A DNA stretch of 64,000 nucleotides. Origin: Streptomyces violascens. GTDB lineage: Bacteria; Actinomycetota; Actinomycetes; Streptomycetales; Streptomycetaceae. The stretch spans positions 868,001-932,000 of the forward strand of contig NZ_BMUA01000001.1 of the NCBI RefSeq assembly GCF_014649955.1. Reading direction: 5' to 3'. Of this stretch, positions 8,742 through 16,225 are shown in pieces. Position numbers and translations under genes: made by a program. Position 1 is the stretch's first letter, and each line of letters opens with the position of its first letter. Below the pieces are notes generated by a model that saw nothing but the letters and a program-made list of their open reading frames with translations, was not told where the DNA came from and ran no database searches.

Positions 8742-9947
8742 TCAGCTTTCTTCGTCGTTCGTGAACGGGTCGGCGGCCGTCGGTTTGACGGACCGCCAGA
8801 TCATCAGGTCGATGCCGCGGCCGTCGAGCAGCTGGAACACGGCCGCGCGTACGGTGCGGTCCTGGATCCGCTGCGCGGCGCGGGCGAACGCGCCCCGGTC
8901 CTGGGCGAGTCGGGCGATCTCGCCGAAGTGCTCGGCGGCGAGGCGGGCCAGTTCGGCGGCCTGCCCGTCCAGGCGCGCCGCCACACTCTGCACCCAGGTG
9001 TCGAACTCGTCAGGGACCTGCTGAAGCATAGCTTCCAGCGGGTCGGCGCCGTCCGCGGTGAGTTCCGCGATCTCACCGGGCGCGCAGCCCAGCGCCTGGG
9101 CGACCCGCTTGGGGTCCTCGCCGGTGAACCGGCGAATGCCGAGGAAGCGCCAGATGTCCCGCTCGGTGATGCCGGTGAGCACCTTGTGCAGCCGTACGTA
9201 CTCGCTGATCTTGGCCTTGACCCGCAGGCCGGAGGCGTACCGCAGGACATAGCCCTCGGCGTCCGTGCCGGTGGCCTCGCGGCCGTCGGCGCGCACGTTG
9301 GACTCGGCGCGCGCGAGGAGTTCGGCGAGCGGCATCGCGGGCCACGTGCGCGCCACCGAGCCGACCTGCGCCCAGTCCTCGGCGGCCCGGGACAGACCGA
9401 TCTCCTCGCCCGTCGCCTCGTACGCGGCGAGGAGTACGAGGTCGCGGCGGCCGCCGTAGTCGACGACGATCCGGTTCTCGGGGTAGAGGATCTCCGCGAG
9501 GTAGGTGACGCCGGGCCGCAGCGCCGACGTGTCCCGCCCCTGCAACCAGGCGGTCGCCCAGGCGGCCTGTTCGGAGGTGAACGAGCCCCGGGAGGCGACT
9601 CGCCAGCGGCCCTCGTAGTGGAAGGCGATGCCGAGCGAACCGTCGACCTTGTCGTACACCTCGAACGGCTCGTCGGGCAGCGGCGGCGCGTAGGGGCGGC
9701 CGTGGTTGTGCTCGCCGACGTTGAAGAACTTGGGCAGGCAGTGCGCCACGACCGTCCCGCTCACGTCGTCGACCACGAGGCCGCGGCAGCGCGTGGTCAC
9801 CTCGTCCCACGCCTGCTCGTACTGGCACGCCCTCGTGTAGGAGAGGATCGACAGCGGCAGTTCGGGGTGCGCCTTGCGGACGACGTGGCCGGCGTCGATG
9901 GCGGCGGCCAGGCCTGCGGGCGGGACGATACGGTCGAGGTCGATCAC
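8742..9947 (-). CDS. RNA ligase, T4 Rnl1-like
   Basis: A 401-residue ATP-dependent RNA ligase. The adenylylation motif KxDGS is present as YDKVDGSLG with Lys100, almost exactly the position of the nucleophile in T4 Rnl1. RCRGLVVDD precedes it, FEVYDK leads into it, and the motif IV/V region is DAEGYVLRY and LRVKAK. The C-terminal 150 residues are helical, a region that in Rnl1 recognises tRNA-like substrates. The GTG at 9947 is the only start that includes the whole N-terminal subdomain. With the adjacent PNKP it forms a repair pair able to heal and seal cleaved RNA, for example tRNA nicked by an anticodon nuclease. Confidence 0.88.
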   Translation of the reverse strand: MIDLDRIVPPAGLAAAIDAGHVVRKAHPELPLSILSYTRACQYEQAWDEVTTRCRGLVVDDVSGTVVAHCLPKFFNVGEHNHGRPYAPPLPDEPFEVYDKVDGSLGIAFHYEGRWRVASRGSFTSEQAAWATAWLQGRDTSALRPGVTYLAEILYPENRIVVDYGGRRDLVLLAAYEATGEEIGLSRAAEDWAQVGSVARTWPAMPLAELLARAESNVRADGREATGTDAEGYVLRYASGLRVKAKISEYVRLHKVLTGITERDIWRFLGIRRFTGEDPKRVAQALGCAPGEIAELTADGADPLEAMLQQVPDEFDTWVQSVAARLDGQAAELARLAAEHFGEIARLAQDRGAFARAAQRIQDRTVRAAVFQLLDGRGIDLMIWRSVKPTAADPFTNDEES

Positions 9948-10026
9948 TGCTTGCTCCAGGGAAGGGTGCTGTCACGTGCAGCTTGACCGATCCCGACCGG
10001 CGGAGCGAGGGAATTTCGATCAGCAC

Positions 10027-10299
10027 TCAGGCCGCGAGCGGAATGCTGGGTGCGATGAAGTAGCCGTCCCGGTCGTACCAGCGGATCTCGGTGATGCGTA
10101 TGTCGTGGAACCCGGCGCGCTGGAAGATGGGGTCCATGAGCGCGGCCCCCTCGGGCGCGTCGGCCGTCTCCAGATCGAGGATGGTGACGGTGGGGTTCAC
10201 GGGACTCGTCCGCCGGGCGACCTCACGGCCGGGCAGCGGGTTGCGCGCCGAGTCGATGTCGTGCAACAGAGCGGTGGCGACGTGCAGTTCGACGGTCAT
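10027..10299 (-). CDS. Hypothetical protein upstream of the RNA-repair genes, 90 residues
   Basis: A 90-residue protein I do not recognise. It starts MTVELHVATALLHDIDSARN, continues with a Pro/Arg-rich stretch (PLPGREVARRTSPVNPTV) and ends in beta-type segments (IRITEIRWYDRDGYFIAPSIPL). No signal peptide, membrane span or catalytic motif is visible. It lies 79 bases upstream of the RNA ligase on the same strand, so it is probably the first gene of the repair operon. It might be an accessory factor of the ligase or an unrelated passenger. The frame has a normal high-GC codon pattern. Confidence 0.65.
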   Translation of the reverse strand: MTVELHVATALLHDIDSARNPLPGREVARRTSPVNPTVTILDLETADAPEGAALMDPIFQRAGFHDIRITEIRWYDRDGYFIAPSIPLAA

Positions 10300-10518
10300 G
10301 GCGGACTCCAGGGCCGGGCTGCGACGGCCCGTGCGACGGCCGGGCGGTAGCAGGCGCGTATCTGTCTGAGGCCGCAGACCTTCTGGCGTACGCCTTGAGG
10401 GACGCCGGATTGCCGCTGGAGCCGGACTGGACGGCGGGTCGCGGGGACGGCGGCCCCGGCCGGCTTCCCGAGCCGCCGCCATGACGATCCGCCAACCTGA
10501 CGATCCGTCACTCGAGCT

Positions 10519-11442
10519 CTATCCTTTGCTGGACCCCAGCGTCAGCCCCGCGATGAAGTGGCGTTGCAGCAGCAGGAACACGATCAGCGTCGGCAGCGCG
10601 ACGATCACCGAGCCCGCCGCCAACAGGTTGTAATCGGTGAAAAATTGGCCACGCAGGTTGTTCAGTGCCGAGGTGATGGGGAGTTTGTCGCCGTCGGACA
10701 TGAAGACCAGGGCCCACAGGAAGTCGTTGTACATCCAGGTGAACTGGAGCGTGGCCAGCGCCGCGAGGGCCGGGCGGCACAGGGGCAGGGTGATGCGCCA
10801 GTACTGGGTCCACACCCCCGCGCCGTCGACGATCGCCGCCTCCAGGATCTCCTGCGGCAGGGTGCGCATGAAGTTGGCGAGCACGAAGACGCAGAACCCG
10901 ATCTGGAAGCCGACCTGGACGGCGATGACGGCCCAGTACGAGTCGAACATGGTCATCGAGTCGGACATCCAGTACGGCAGCGGGATGCGGTTGAATACGA
11001 CGTACAGCGGCGTCACGATGACCTGCTGGGGCAGCAGGTTGCCCGCCGTGAACAGCATCAACAGGACAATGCCGCCGCGGAGTTTGAGGCGTGAGACGGC
11101 GAACGCCACGAACGCGGCGAAGAACAGCACGAGGATCACGCCCGGCACCGCGATGATCAGGGTGTTGACGAAGTACTTCGTCATGCCCGAGTCGGTGAAC
11201 GCCTGCTTGTAGTAGGCGAAGGAGAGGTGCTTGGGGAGCGAGAAATAGCCGTCTCGCGACGTCTCCTCGTACGGGCGCAGCGACGCGTACACGGCGAGCA
11301 GCAGCGGTGCGAGGAAGGCGAGCGAGACCGCCATCAGGAACGCGTGTACGCCGAGGCGGCCCGGGCGCACCCGGCGCCGGCGGGCTGCGGGGGCCGTCGC
11401 CGGGGCGGTGGTCGTGGGCGCGGGCGCGGTGTGGGTGGTCAT
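10519..11442 (-). CDS. Carbohydrate ABC transporter permease (MalG type)
   Basis: A 307-residue inner-membrane permease with six predicted spans. After a Thr/Ala/Pro-rich cytoplasmic N-terminus come GVHAFLMAVSLAFLAPLLLAVYASL and five further hydrophobic segments. The EAA loop that docks the ATPase is seen as EILEAAIVDGAGVWTQYWRI, and the C-terminal FIAGLTLGSSKG is typical of MalG/AraQ-like proteins. The ATG at 11442 overlaps the stop of the preceding permease by four bases (ATGA), so translation is coupled. No ATPase gene is present; in Streptomyces the shared MsiK ATPase usually serves such systems. Confidence 0.92.
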   Translation of the reverse strand: MTTHTAPAPTTTAPATAPAARRRRVRPGRLGVHAFLMAVSLAFLAPLLLAVYASLRPYEETSRDGYFSLPKHLSFAYYKQAFTDSGMTKYFVNTLIIAVPGVILVLFFAAFVAFAVSRLKLRGGIVLLMLFTAGNLLPQQVIVTPLYVVFNRIPLPYWMSDSMTMFDSYWAVIAVQVGFQIGFCVFVLANFMRTLPQEILEAAIVDGAGVWTQYWRITLPLCRPALAALATLQFTWMYNDFLWALVFMSDGDKLPITSALNNLRGQFFTDYNLLAAGSVIVALPTLIVFLLLQRHFIAGLTLGSSKG

Positions 11443-12353
11443 CGGCTCTTCTCCCCTCGGATCTCCTGGACCAGGTACGTGATGACGAAGCCGAGGGAGA
11501 CGGCCAGCAGCACCACGGCGATCGCCGAGCCGAAGCCGATGCGGCTGGCCTCGCCGATGATGTTGTCGGTGACGAGCACCGAGAGCACTTCGAGGCCGTT
11601 GCGCCCGTGGTTGACGGCGTACACGATGTCGAAGGCGCGCAGCGACTCGATGACCGTGATGACGCCGACGATGACGTTGACCGGGCGGAGCGTCGGGAAG
11701 ACGACCCGGAAGAAGGTCTGGCGCTCGCTCGCGCCGTCGATGGCCGCGGCCTCCTTGAGCGAGGGGTCGACGGCCTTCAGCCCTGCCAGGTAGAGGATCA
11801 TCACGTAGCCGGTGTGCCGCCAGGCCGCGGCGAGGAGGATCATCCAGATGTTCAGGTTCGGGTCGCCGAGCCAGTCGGTCGGGTCGCCCTTGTTGCCGAG
11901 CACGGCGTTGAGCGCTCCCTGGTCGCGGGAGAAGACCAGTTGGGCGATGAATCCGACGACGGCGAGGGAGAGGACGACCGGCATGTACAGCGTCGACTGG
12001 TAGAAGCGGCTGAACCGCACGCCCTTGTCGATGAGCACGGCGAGCAGCAGCCCGAACGGCGTTGCCACGAAGCCGAGTACGCCCAGCCACATCAGGTTGT
12101 GCCGGACCGCCGGCCAGAACGGCGGGTAGTTGGTGAACAGGTCGGTGTAGTTCCGCGTGCCGACCCACTTGATGTCGCCGATGCCGTCCCAGCTGGTGAA
12201 GGACAGGACGACGGAGGCGAGGGTCGGGCCCCACACGATGGCGATGTCGAGCAGGACGGGCAGGCCAAGCAGCACGCCGAGGACGGCGAGGTCGCGGGCG
12301 GTGAACCGCCTGGGGCCCCGTCGTCCTGCGCGCCGCGCGGTGATGAGCGCCAC
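11439..12353 (-). CDS. Carbohydrate ABC transporter permease (MalF type)
   Basis: A 304-residue membrane permease partner of the downstream MalG-type protein. Six hydrophobic spans are visible, starting with DLAVLGVLLGLPVLLDIAIV; the EAA motif is KEAAAIDGASERQTFFRV. The start is uncertain because the frame stays open upstream. I choose GTG 12353, which lies 9 bases after GGAG and gives the usual short Arg-rich N-terminus before the first span. It begins 68 bases after the binding-protein stop, within the same operon. Confidence 0.9.
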   Translation of the reverse strand: MALITARRAGRRGPRRFTARDLAVLGVLLGLPVLLDIAIVWGPTLASVVLSFTSWDGIGDIKWVGTRNYTDLFTNYPPFWPAVRHNLMWLGVLGFVATPFGLLLAVLIDKGVRFSRFYQSTLYMPVVLSLAVVGFIAQLVFSRDQGALNAVLGNKGDPTDWLGDPNLNIWMILLAAAWRHTGYVMILYLAGLKAVDPSLKEAAAIDGASERQTFFRVVFPTLRPVNVIVGVITVIESLRAFDIVYAVNHGRNGLEVLSVLVTDNIIGEASRIGFGSAIAVVLLAVSLGFVITYLVQEIRGEKSR

Positions 12354-12421
12354 GGCTGAGTACTCCAAGTCGAAGCCAATGTCGGTCAGTTGGAGGAGCG
12401 CTGGGCTTCGGGCCCCTGCTC

Positions 12422-13774
12422 TCAGCCCTCGGTGGCGAAGATGGACTTCTTCTGCCGCTCGATGTCGTTGACGAGGCCGTCGACGTCCTTCGGGTTGCCG
12501 ATGAACTTCTGGATGGCCGGGATCATCACCGTGGAGGCGAAGTCGGGGCGGGTGTCGCGGTCCAGGAACTGCGAGATCTGCTTGGCCCCGGAGACCAGCT
12601 CGACCGCCTTCTTCTGCAGGGGGCTGTACTTGGCGGTGTCCGCCCCGGAGTTGACGGCAATGTTGTTCGGGTCGCCCGCGAGGTAGACGTCCTCCGCCTG
12701 GGGAGTGGCGAGCCACTTGAGCAGGTCCTTGGCGCTCTCCAGGGACTGCTTGTTCTTCAGCTCCTTGGCGTTCTTGGCGAGCAGGAAGCCGTCGATGGGG
12801 GCCTCGACCGCGTCCTGGCCGTACTGCGGGTCGATCTCGGGGAACGGGAAGAACGCGATGTCGTCCTGGTCCTCCTTCGGGAACTGCTGGCCCACGTGCG
12901 GCAGTCCGAACACCGCCATGCCCGACTGCTTCTTCTGGAGGCTCTGCGCGGCTTCCTGCCAGGTGCGCCCGTTGGCGCCCTGCTGGCAGTACGGAAGGAT
13001 GCGGCGCCAGCTGTCGAAGACGTCCTTGACCCGCTTGTCGGTCCACGCCTCCTTCCCGGCCATCAGGGACTTGTGGAAGTCGTAGCCGTTGGTGCGCATG
13101 TTGAGATAGTCGAAGGTGCCCATGGCGGGCCAGCCGTCCTTGTCGCAGAACGCGATCGGATCGAGCTTGTCCTTCTGCATCTGCTTCGCCAGCTCGACGT
13201 ACTGGTCGAAGGTCTTGGGCGCCGTGTACCCGTGCTGCTGGAAGACGCTCGCGCGGTGGAACACCGCCCACGGGTAGTAGTAGTACGGCACGAAGTACTG
13301 CTTGCCGTCCGCGCCGGTCGACTGCGCCTTGAGCGCGTCGGAGAAGCCCTGGAAGCCCGACCAGAGGTCGCTTATGTCGTACAGCAGACCCTTCTGCGCG
13401 AAGAACTGCATGCGGTAGCCCGCGAACCACATGAAGACATCGTCCGGCTTGCCCTGCAGATAGCGGTTGATGTTCTCCTGGAAGGTGTTGTGGTCGACGG
13501 TGTTGACCTTGATCTTGCGGTCTTCCTTGGACTGCTTCTCGTACGCCGCGAACGCGTCGGCGAACGCCTTCTTGGGGACGGCGTCCGAGGAATTCGAGCC
13601 CATCCGGATCGTCTTGGAGTCCCCGCCGGGCCCGCTGCCGCACGCCGCGAGCAGCGAGGGCAGCGCGACCGCCCCGGCTCCGATCGCCGCACCACGCAGA
13701 AGATTCCGCCGGGACATCCGATGTCCTGCCACGCTTTTGGGCGTTGCAGGACCGTTGAACGATGACTGCGCCAT
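12422..13774 (-). CDS. Extracellular sugar-binding lipoprotein
   Basis: A 450-residue family 1 solute-binding lipoprotein, first gene of a binding protein-permease-permease operon. A twin-Arg signal (SRRNLLRG) is followed by a hydrophobic core and the lipobox LAAC (cysteine at about 45), suggesting Tat export and lipid anchoring. The mature part carries the Trp/Tyr-rich sugar-binding pattern (MWFAGYRMQFF, YYYYPWAVFHRA, DGFLLAKNAKE). The ATG at 13774 is preferred to an upstream start because AAGGAGGGGGAC precedes it. A LacI-like half-conserved palindrome lies 64 bases upstream. The transported sugar is unknown; adjacent ROK kinase and LacI genes suggest it is phosphorylated on entry. Confidence 0.9.
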   Translation of the reverse strand: MAQSSFNGPATPKSVAGHRMSRRNLLRGAAIGAGAVALPSLLAACGSGPGGDSKTIRMGSNSSDAVPKKAFADAFAAYEKQSKEDRKIKVNTVDHNTFQENINRYLQGKPDDVFMWFAGYRMQFFAQKGLLYDISDLWSGFQGFSDALKAQSTGADGKQYFVPYYYYPWAVFHRASVFQQHGYTAPKTFDQYVELAKQMQKDKLDPIAFCDKDGWPAMGTFDYLNMRTNGYDFHKSLMAGKEAWTDKRVKDVFDSWRRILPYCQQGANGRTWQEAAQSLQKKQSGMAVFGLPHVGQQFPKEDQDDIAFFPFPEIDPQYGQDAVEAPIDGFLLAKNAKELKNKQSLESAKDLLKWLATPQAEDVYLAGDPNNIAVNSGADTAKYSPLQKKAVELVSGAKQISQFLDRDTRPDFASTVMIPAIQKFIGNPKDVDGLVNDIERQKKSIFATEG

Positions 13775-13837
13775 GTCCCCCTCCTTCGGGGTGCAACCCA
13801 ACACAACCGAACGCGAGGCTTGGATCACACCCCCAAG

Positions 13838-13851
13838 TCAGAACGTCGTCA
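13838..13851. promoter_or_regulatory. Putative LacI-family operator at the ABC operon
   Basis: TCAGAACGTCGTCA matches 11 of 14 positions of the sequence TGACAACGTTGTCC/A found before the nearby LacI gene, including the central AACGT. It lies 64 bases upstream of the sugar-binding lipoprotein start. Imperfect, so moderate confidence. Confidence 0.4.
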
Positions 13852-14010
13852 AGGGTTTTGACGCAAAGGCGGGCAACCGTTACCGCTTCTCATCCAACAG
13901 ACTTCAACAAGCCCTACCGGAAACGCTCGTCGCTGACGGTCGGCCAGCAGGGGTGTGAAGTCGTCCTACCTTGCCCCTTTTGGGCTTCGCGAGAGGAGAC
14001 GTCGGAGCAG

Positions 14011-14964
14011 TCACTTCAGCAACGCAGCCGCGTCCGACCGCCGCGCGGCAGCGGCCGCGGCCGCCCCCACCAGACCCGCGTCCGTACCCATCAGCGCGGG
14101 CGCGACGGTGAGGCGCTGGACGAAGGAGAGCGTGGCGTAGTCGCGCAGCGCCCGGCGCAGCGGGGTGAAGAGGACATCGCCCGCGCCGGCCACTCCCCCG
14201 CCTATCACCGCGATCTCGATCTCGACCAGCGTCGCGGTCGCGGCGACGCCCGCGGCCAGGGCCTGGGCCGCGCGCTCGAAGGAGGCGACGGCGACCGGGT
14301 CGCCGGACCGGGCGGCCGCGGCGACGGCGGCGGCCGAGGCGTCGCCGTCGGGGCTGGGACGCCAGCCGTTCTCCAGGGCGCGGCGGGCGATGTTGGGGCC
14401 GCTGGCGATCCGTTCCACACAGCCCCGCGCCCCGCACGGGCAGGCGTCGCCGTCGAGGTCGACGCTGATGTGGCCGATGTGACCCGCGTTGCCGGTGGGG
14501 CCGGGGTGCAGTTTGCCGCCGAGAACGAGCCCGCCGCCGACACCGGTCGACACGACCATGCACAGCGCGTTGTCGTGGCCGCGGGCCGCGCCCAGCCAGT
14601 GTTCGGCGGCGGCCATCGCGACGCCGTCGCCGACGAGTTCGACGTCGAGGCCGCCGGTCACCGCGCGCACCCGCTCGACCAACGGAAAGCCACGCCAGCC
14701 GGGGATGTTGACCGGGCTGACCGTGCCCGCCGACGCGTCCACGGGCCCGGCGCTGCCGATGCCGACCGCGCTCGTGCGCTCCCACAGTGGGGATCCGGTC
14801 AGCTCGGCGAGGACCGCCTCGGCCGCGCGCATCACCGTGTCGCCGTCCTCATGGGCGGGAGTCGGCCGCTGGGCCCGGACGAGAAGCCGGCCGTCGGCGT
14901 CCACCAGGGCTCCGGCGATCTTGGTGCCGCCGATGTCGAGCGCGGCCACGAGGTCGGTGTGCAT
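14011..14964 (-). CDS. ROK family sugar kinase
   Basis: A 317-residue sugar kinase of the ROK family. The ATP-binding motif ALDIGGTKIAGALVD opens the protein; GNAGHIGHISVD and the zinc-binding signature CPCGARGCVERIASG lie in the middle, with Cys residues complete, and IAVIGGGVAGAGD closes the nucleotide site. No N-terminal helix-turn-helix is present, so it is a kinase and not a ROK repressor. It is transcribed divergently from the LacI gene and shares its palindrome, and lies just upstream of the sugar ABC operon on the same strand. It probably phosphorylates the imported sugar or its hydrolysis product (glucose, mannose, N-acetyl sugar). Confidence 0.88.
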   Translation of the reverse strand: MHTDLVAALDIGGTKIAGALVDADGRLLVRAQRPTPAHEDGDTVMRAAEAVLAELTGSPLWERTSAVGIGSAGPVDASAGTVSPVNIPGWRGFPLVERVRAVTGGLDVELVGDGVAMAAAEHWLGAARGHDNALCMVVSTGVGGGLVLGGKLHPGPTGNAGHIGHISVDLDGDACPCGARGCVERIASGPNIARRALENGWRPSPDGDASAAAVAAAARSGDPVAVASFERAAQALAAGVAATATLVEIEIAVIGGGVAGAGDVLFTPLRRALRDYATLSFVQRLTVAPALMGTDAGLVGAAAAAAARRSDAAALLK

Positions 14965-15028
14965 CGAGGTCGGATCTCCTGGTGAGGGACGGGTAACGGC
15001 AGGTCAAGATGAGAGTCTCCATGCATGT

Positions 15029-15040
15029 GACAACGTTGTC
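15029..15040. promoter_or_regulatory. LacI-family operator in divergent promoter
   Basis: GACAACGTTGTC is a perfect 12-base palindrome with the central CG step typical of LacI-family operators. It lies between the divergent ROK kinase gene and the LacI regulator gene, consistent with joint control and autoregulation. Confidence 0.7.
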
Positions 15041-15123
15041 CAGGGCCTATGCTCGACGCCACACACACCGTTATGGCACTCGACCGCGCCGGACGGCTCC
15101 CGACGACGACAGGACTGTGCACT

Positions 15124-16185
15124 GTGGCCGAGAATGCCCGCCACCACGAGCCCCGCTACGGCAACCGTCCGACGATGAAGGATGTCGCCGCGCGTGCCGG
15201 TGTCGGCCTCAAGACGGTGTCCCGGGTGGTCAACGGCGAGCCCGGGGTGACCCCGGACACCGAGCGCCGGGTGCAGGAGGCCATCGAGGCGCTGGGCTTT
15301 CGCCGCAACGACAGTGCGCGAGTGCTGCGCAAGGGCCGTACCGCCTCGATCGGCCTGGTCCTCGAAGACCTCGCCGACCCGTTCTACGGGCCGCTCAGCC
15401 GAGCCGTGGAGGAGGTCGCGCGGGAGCACGGGGCGCTGCTCATCAACGGCTCCAGCGCCGAGGACGCGGACCGCGAGCAGGAGTTGGTCCTGGCGTTCTG
15501 CGCCCGCCGGGTGGACGGGCTCATCGTGATCCCGGCCGGGTCCGACCACCGCTATCTCGAACCGGAGATAAAGGCGGGCGTGGCGACGGTGTTCGTGGAC
15601 CGCCCGGCCGGGCGGATCGACGCCGATGTGGTCCTGTCCGACAGCTTCGGCGGCGCCCGCGCGGGCGTGGCCCATCTGATCGCGCAGGGTCACCGGCGGA
15701 TCGGCTTCATCGGCGACCAGCCCCGCATTCACACGGCCACCGAGCGGTTGCGCGGCTACCGCGCGGCGATGGCGGACGCGGATCTGCCGGTCGACGAATC
15801 CTGGGTGTCGCTGGGCTCGACATCCCCCGAGCGCGTGCGCGCGGCCGCCGAGTCCATGCTGGCGGGACCGGACGCGGTCACCGCCCTTTTCTCGGGCAAC
15901 AACCGGGTGACGGTCACGGCGGTACGCGTCCTGGCGGGCCGCGAGAGCCCGGTGGCCCTGGTCGGCTTCGACGACATCGAGCTGGCCGACCTGCTCGGCA
16001 TCACGGTCATCTCGCAGGATGCCGCCACCCTCGGCCGCACGGCGGCGGAGCTGCTCTTCCGGCGGCTCGACGGCGCCGACGAGACGCCCGCCCGTGTGGA
16101 GCTGCCCACCGTCCTGATCCAGCGCGGTTCGGGCGAGATCCCGCCGCCCACGGACGCCCAGTCGGCGGATCGGCAATCCCGCTGA
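15124..16185 (+). CDS. LacI family transcriptional regulator
   Basis: A 353-residue sugar-responsive repressor. The N-terminal helix-turn-helix is TMKDVAARAGVGLKTVSRVVNG with the LacI hinge following (EAIEALGFRRNDSARVLR). The rest is a periplasmic-binding-protein-like ligand domain (IGLVLEDLADPFYGPL, GFIGDQPRIHTATERLRGY, VALVGFDDIELADLL). The GTG at 15124 gives 17 residues before the HTH; the frame is open further upstream, so the start could differ. It is divergent from the ROK kinase and very probably controls both it and the ABC operon through the palindromes noted. Confidence 0.92.
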   Translation: MAENARHHEPRYGNRPTMKDVAARAGVGLKTVSRVVNGEPGVTPDTERRVQEAIEALGFRRNDSARVLRKGRTASIGLVLEDLADPFYGPLSRAVEEVAREHGALLINGSSAEDADREQELVLAFCARRVDGLIVIPAGSDHRYLEPEIKAGVATVFVDRPAGRIDADVVLSDSFGGARAGVAHLIAQGHRRIGFIGDQPRIHTATERLRGYRAAMADADLPVDESWVSLGSTSPERVRAAAESMLAGPDAVTALFSGNNRVTVTAVRVLAGRESPVALVGFDDIELADLLGITVISQDAATLGRTAAELLFRRLDGADETPARVELPTVLIQRGSGEIPPPTDAQSADRQSR

Positions 16186-16225
16186 GCGGCAGCGGGCCTT
16201 GAAGCCCGGCACCGGTCGGCTCGGT

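Noticed and set aside
13871..13885. GGCAACCGTTACCGC as a further LacI operator
   Set aside because: The arms do not match when the central CG is aligned; similarity is only to a half site.
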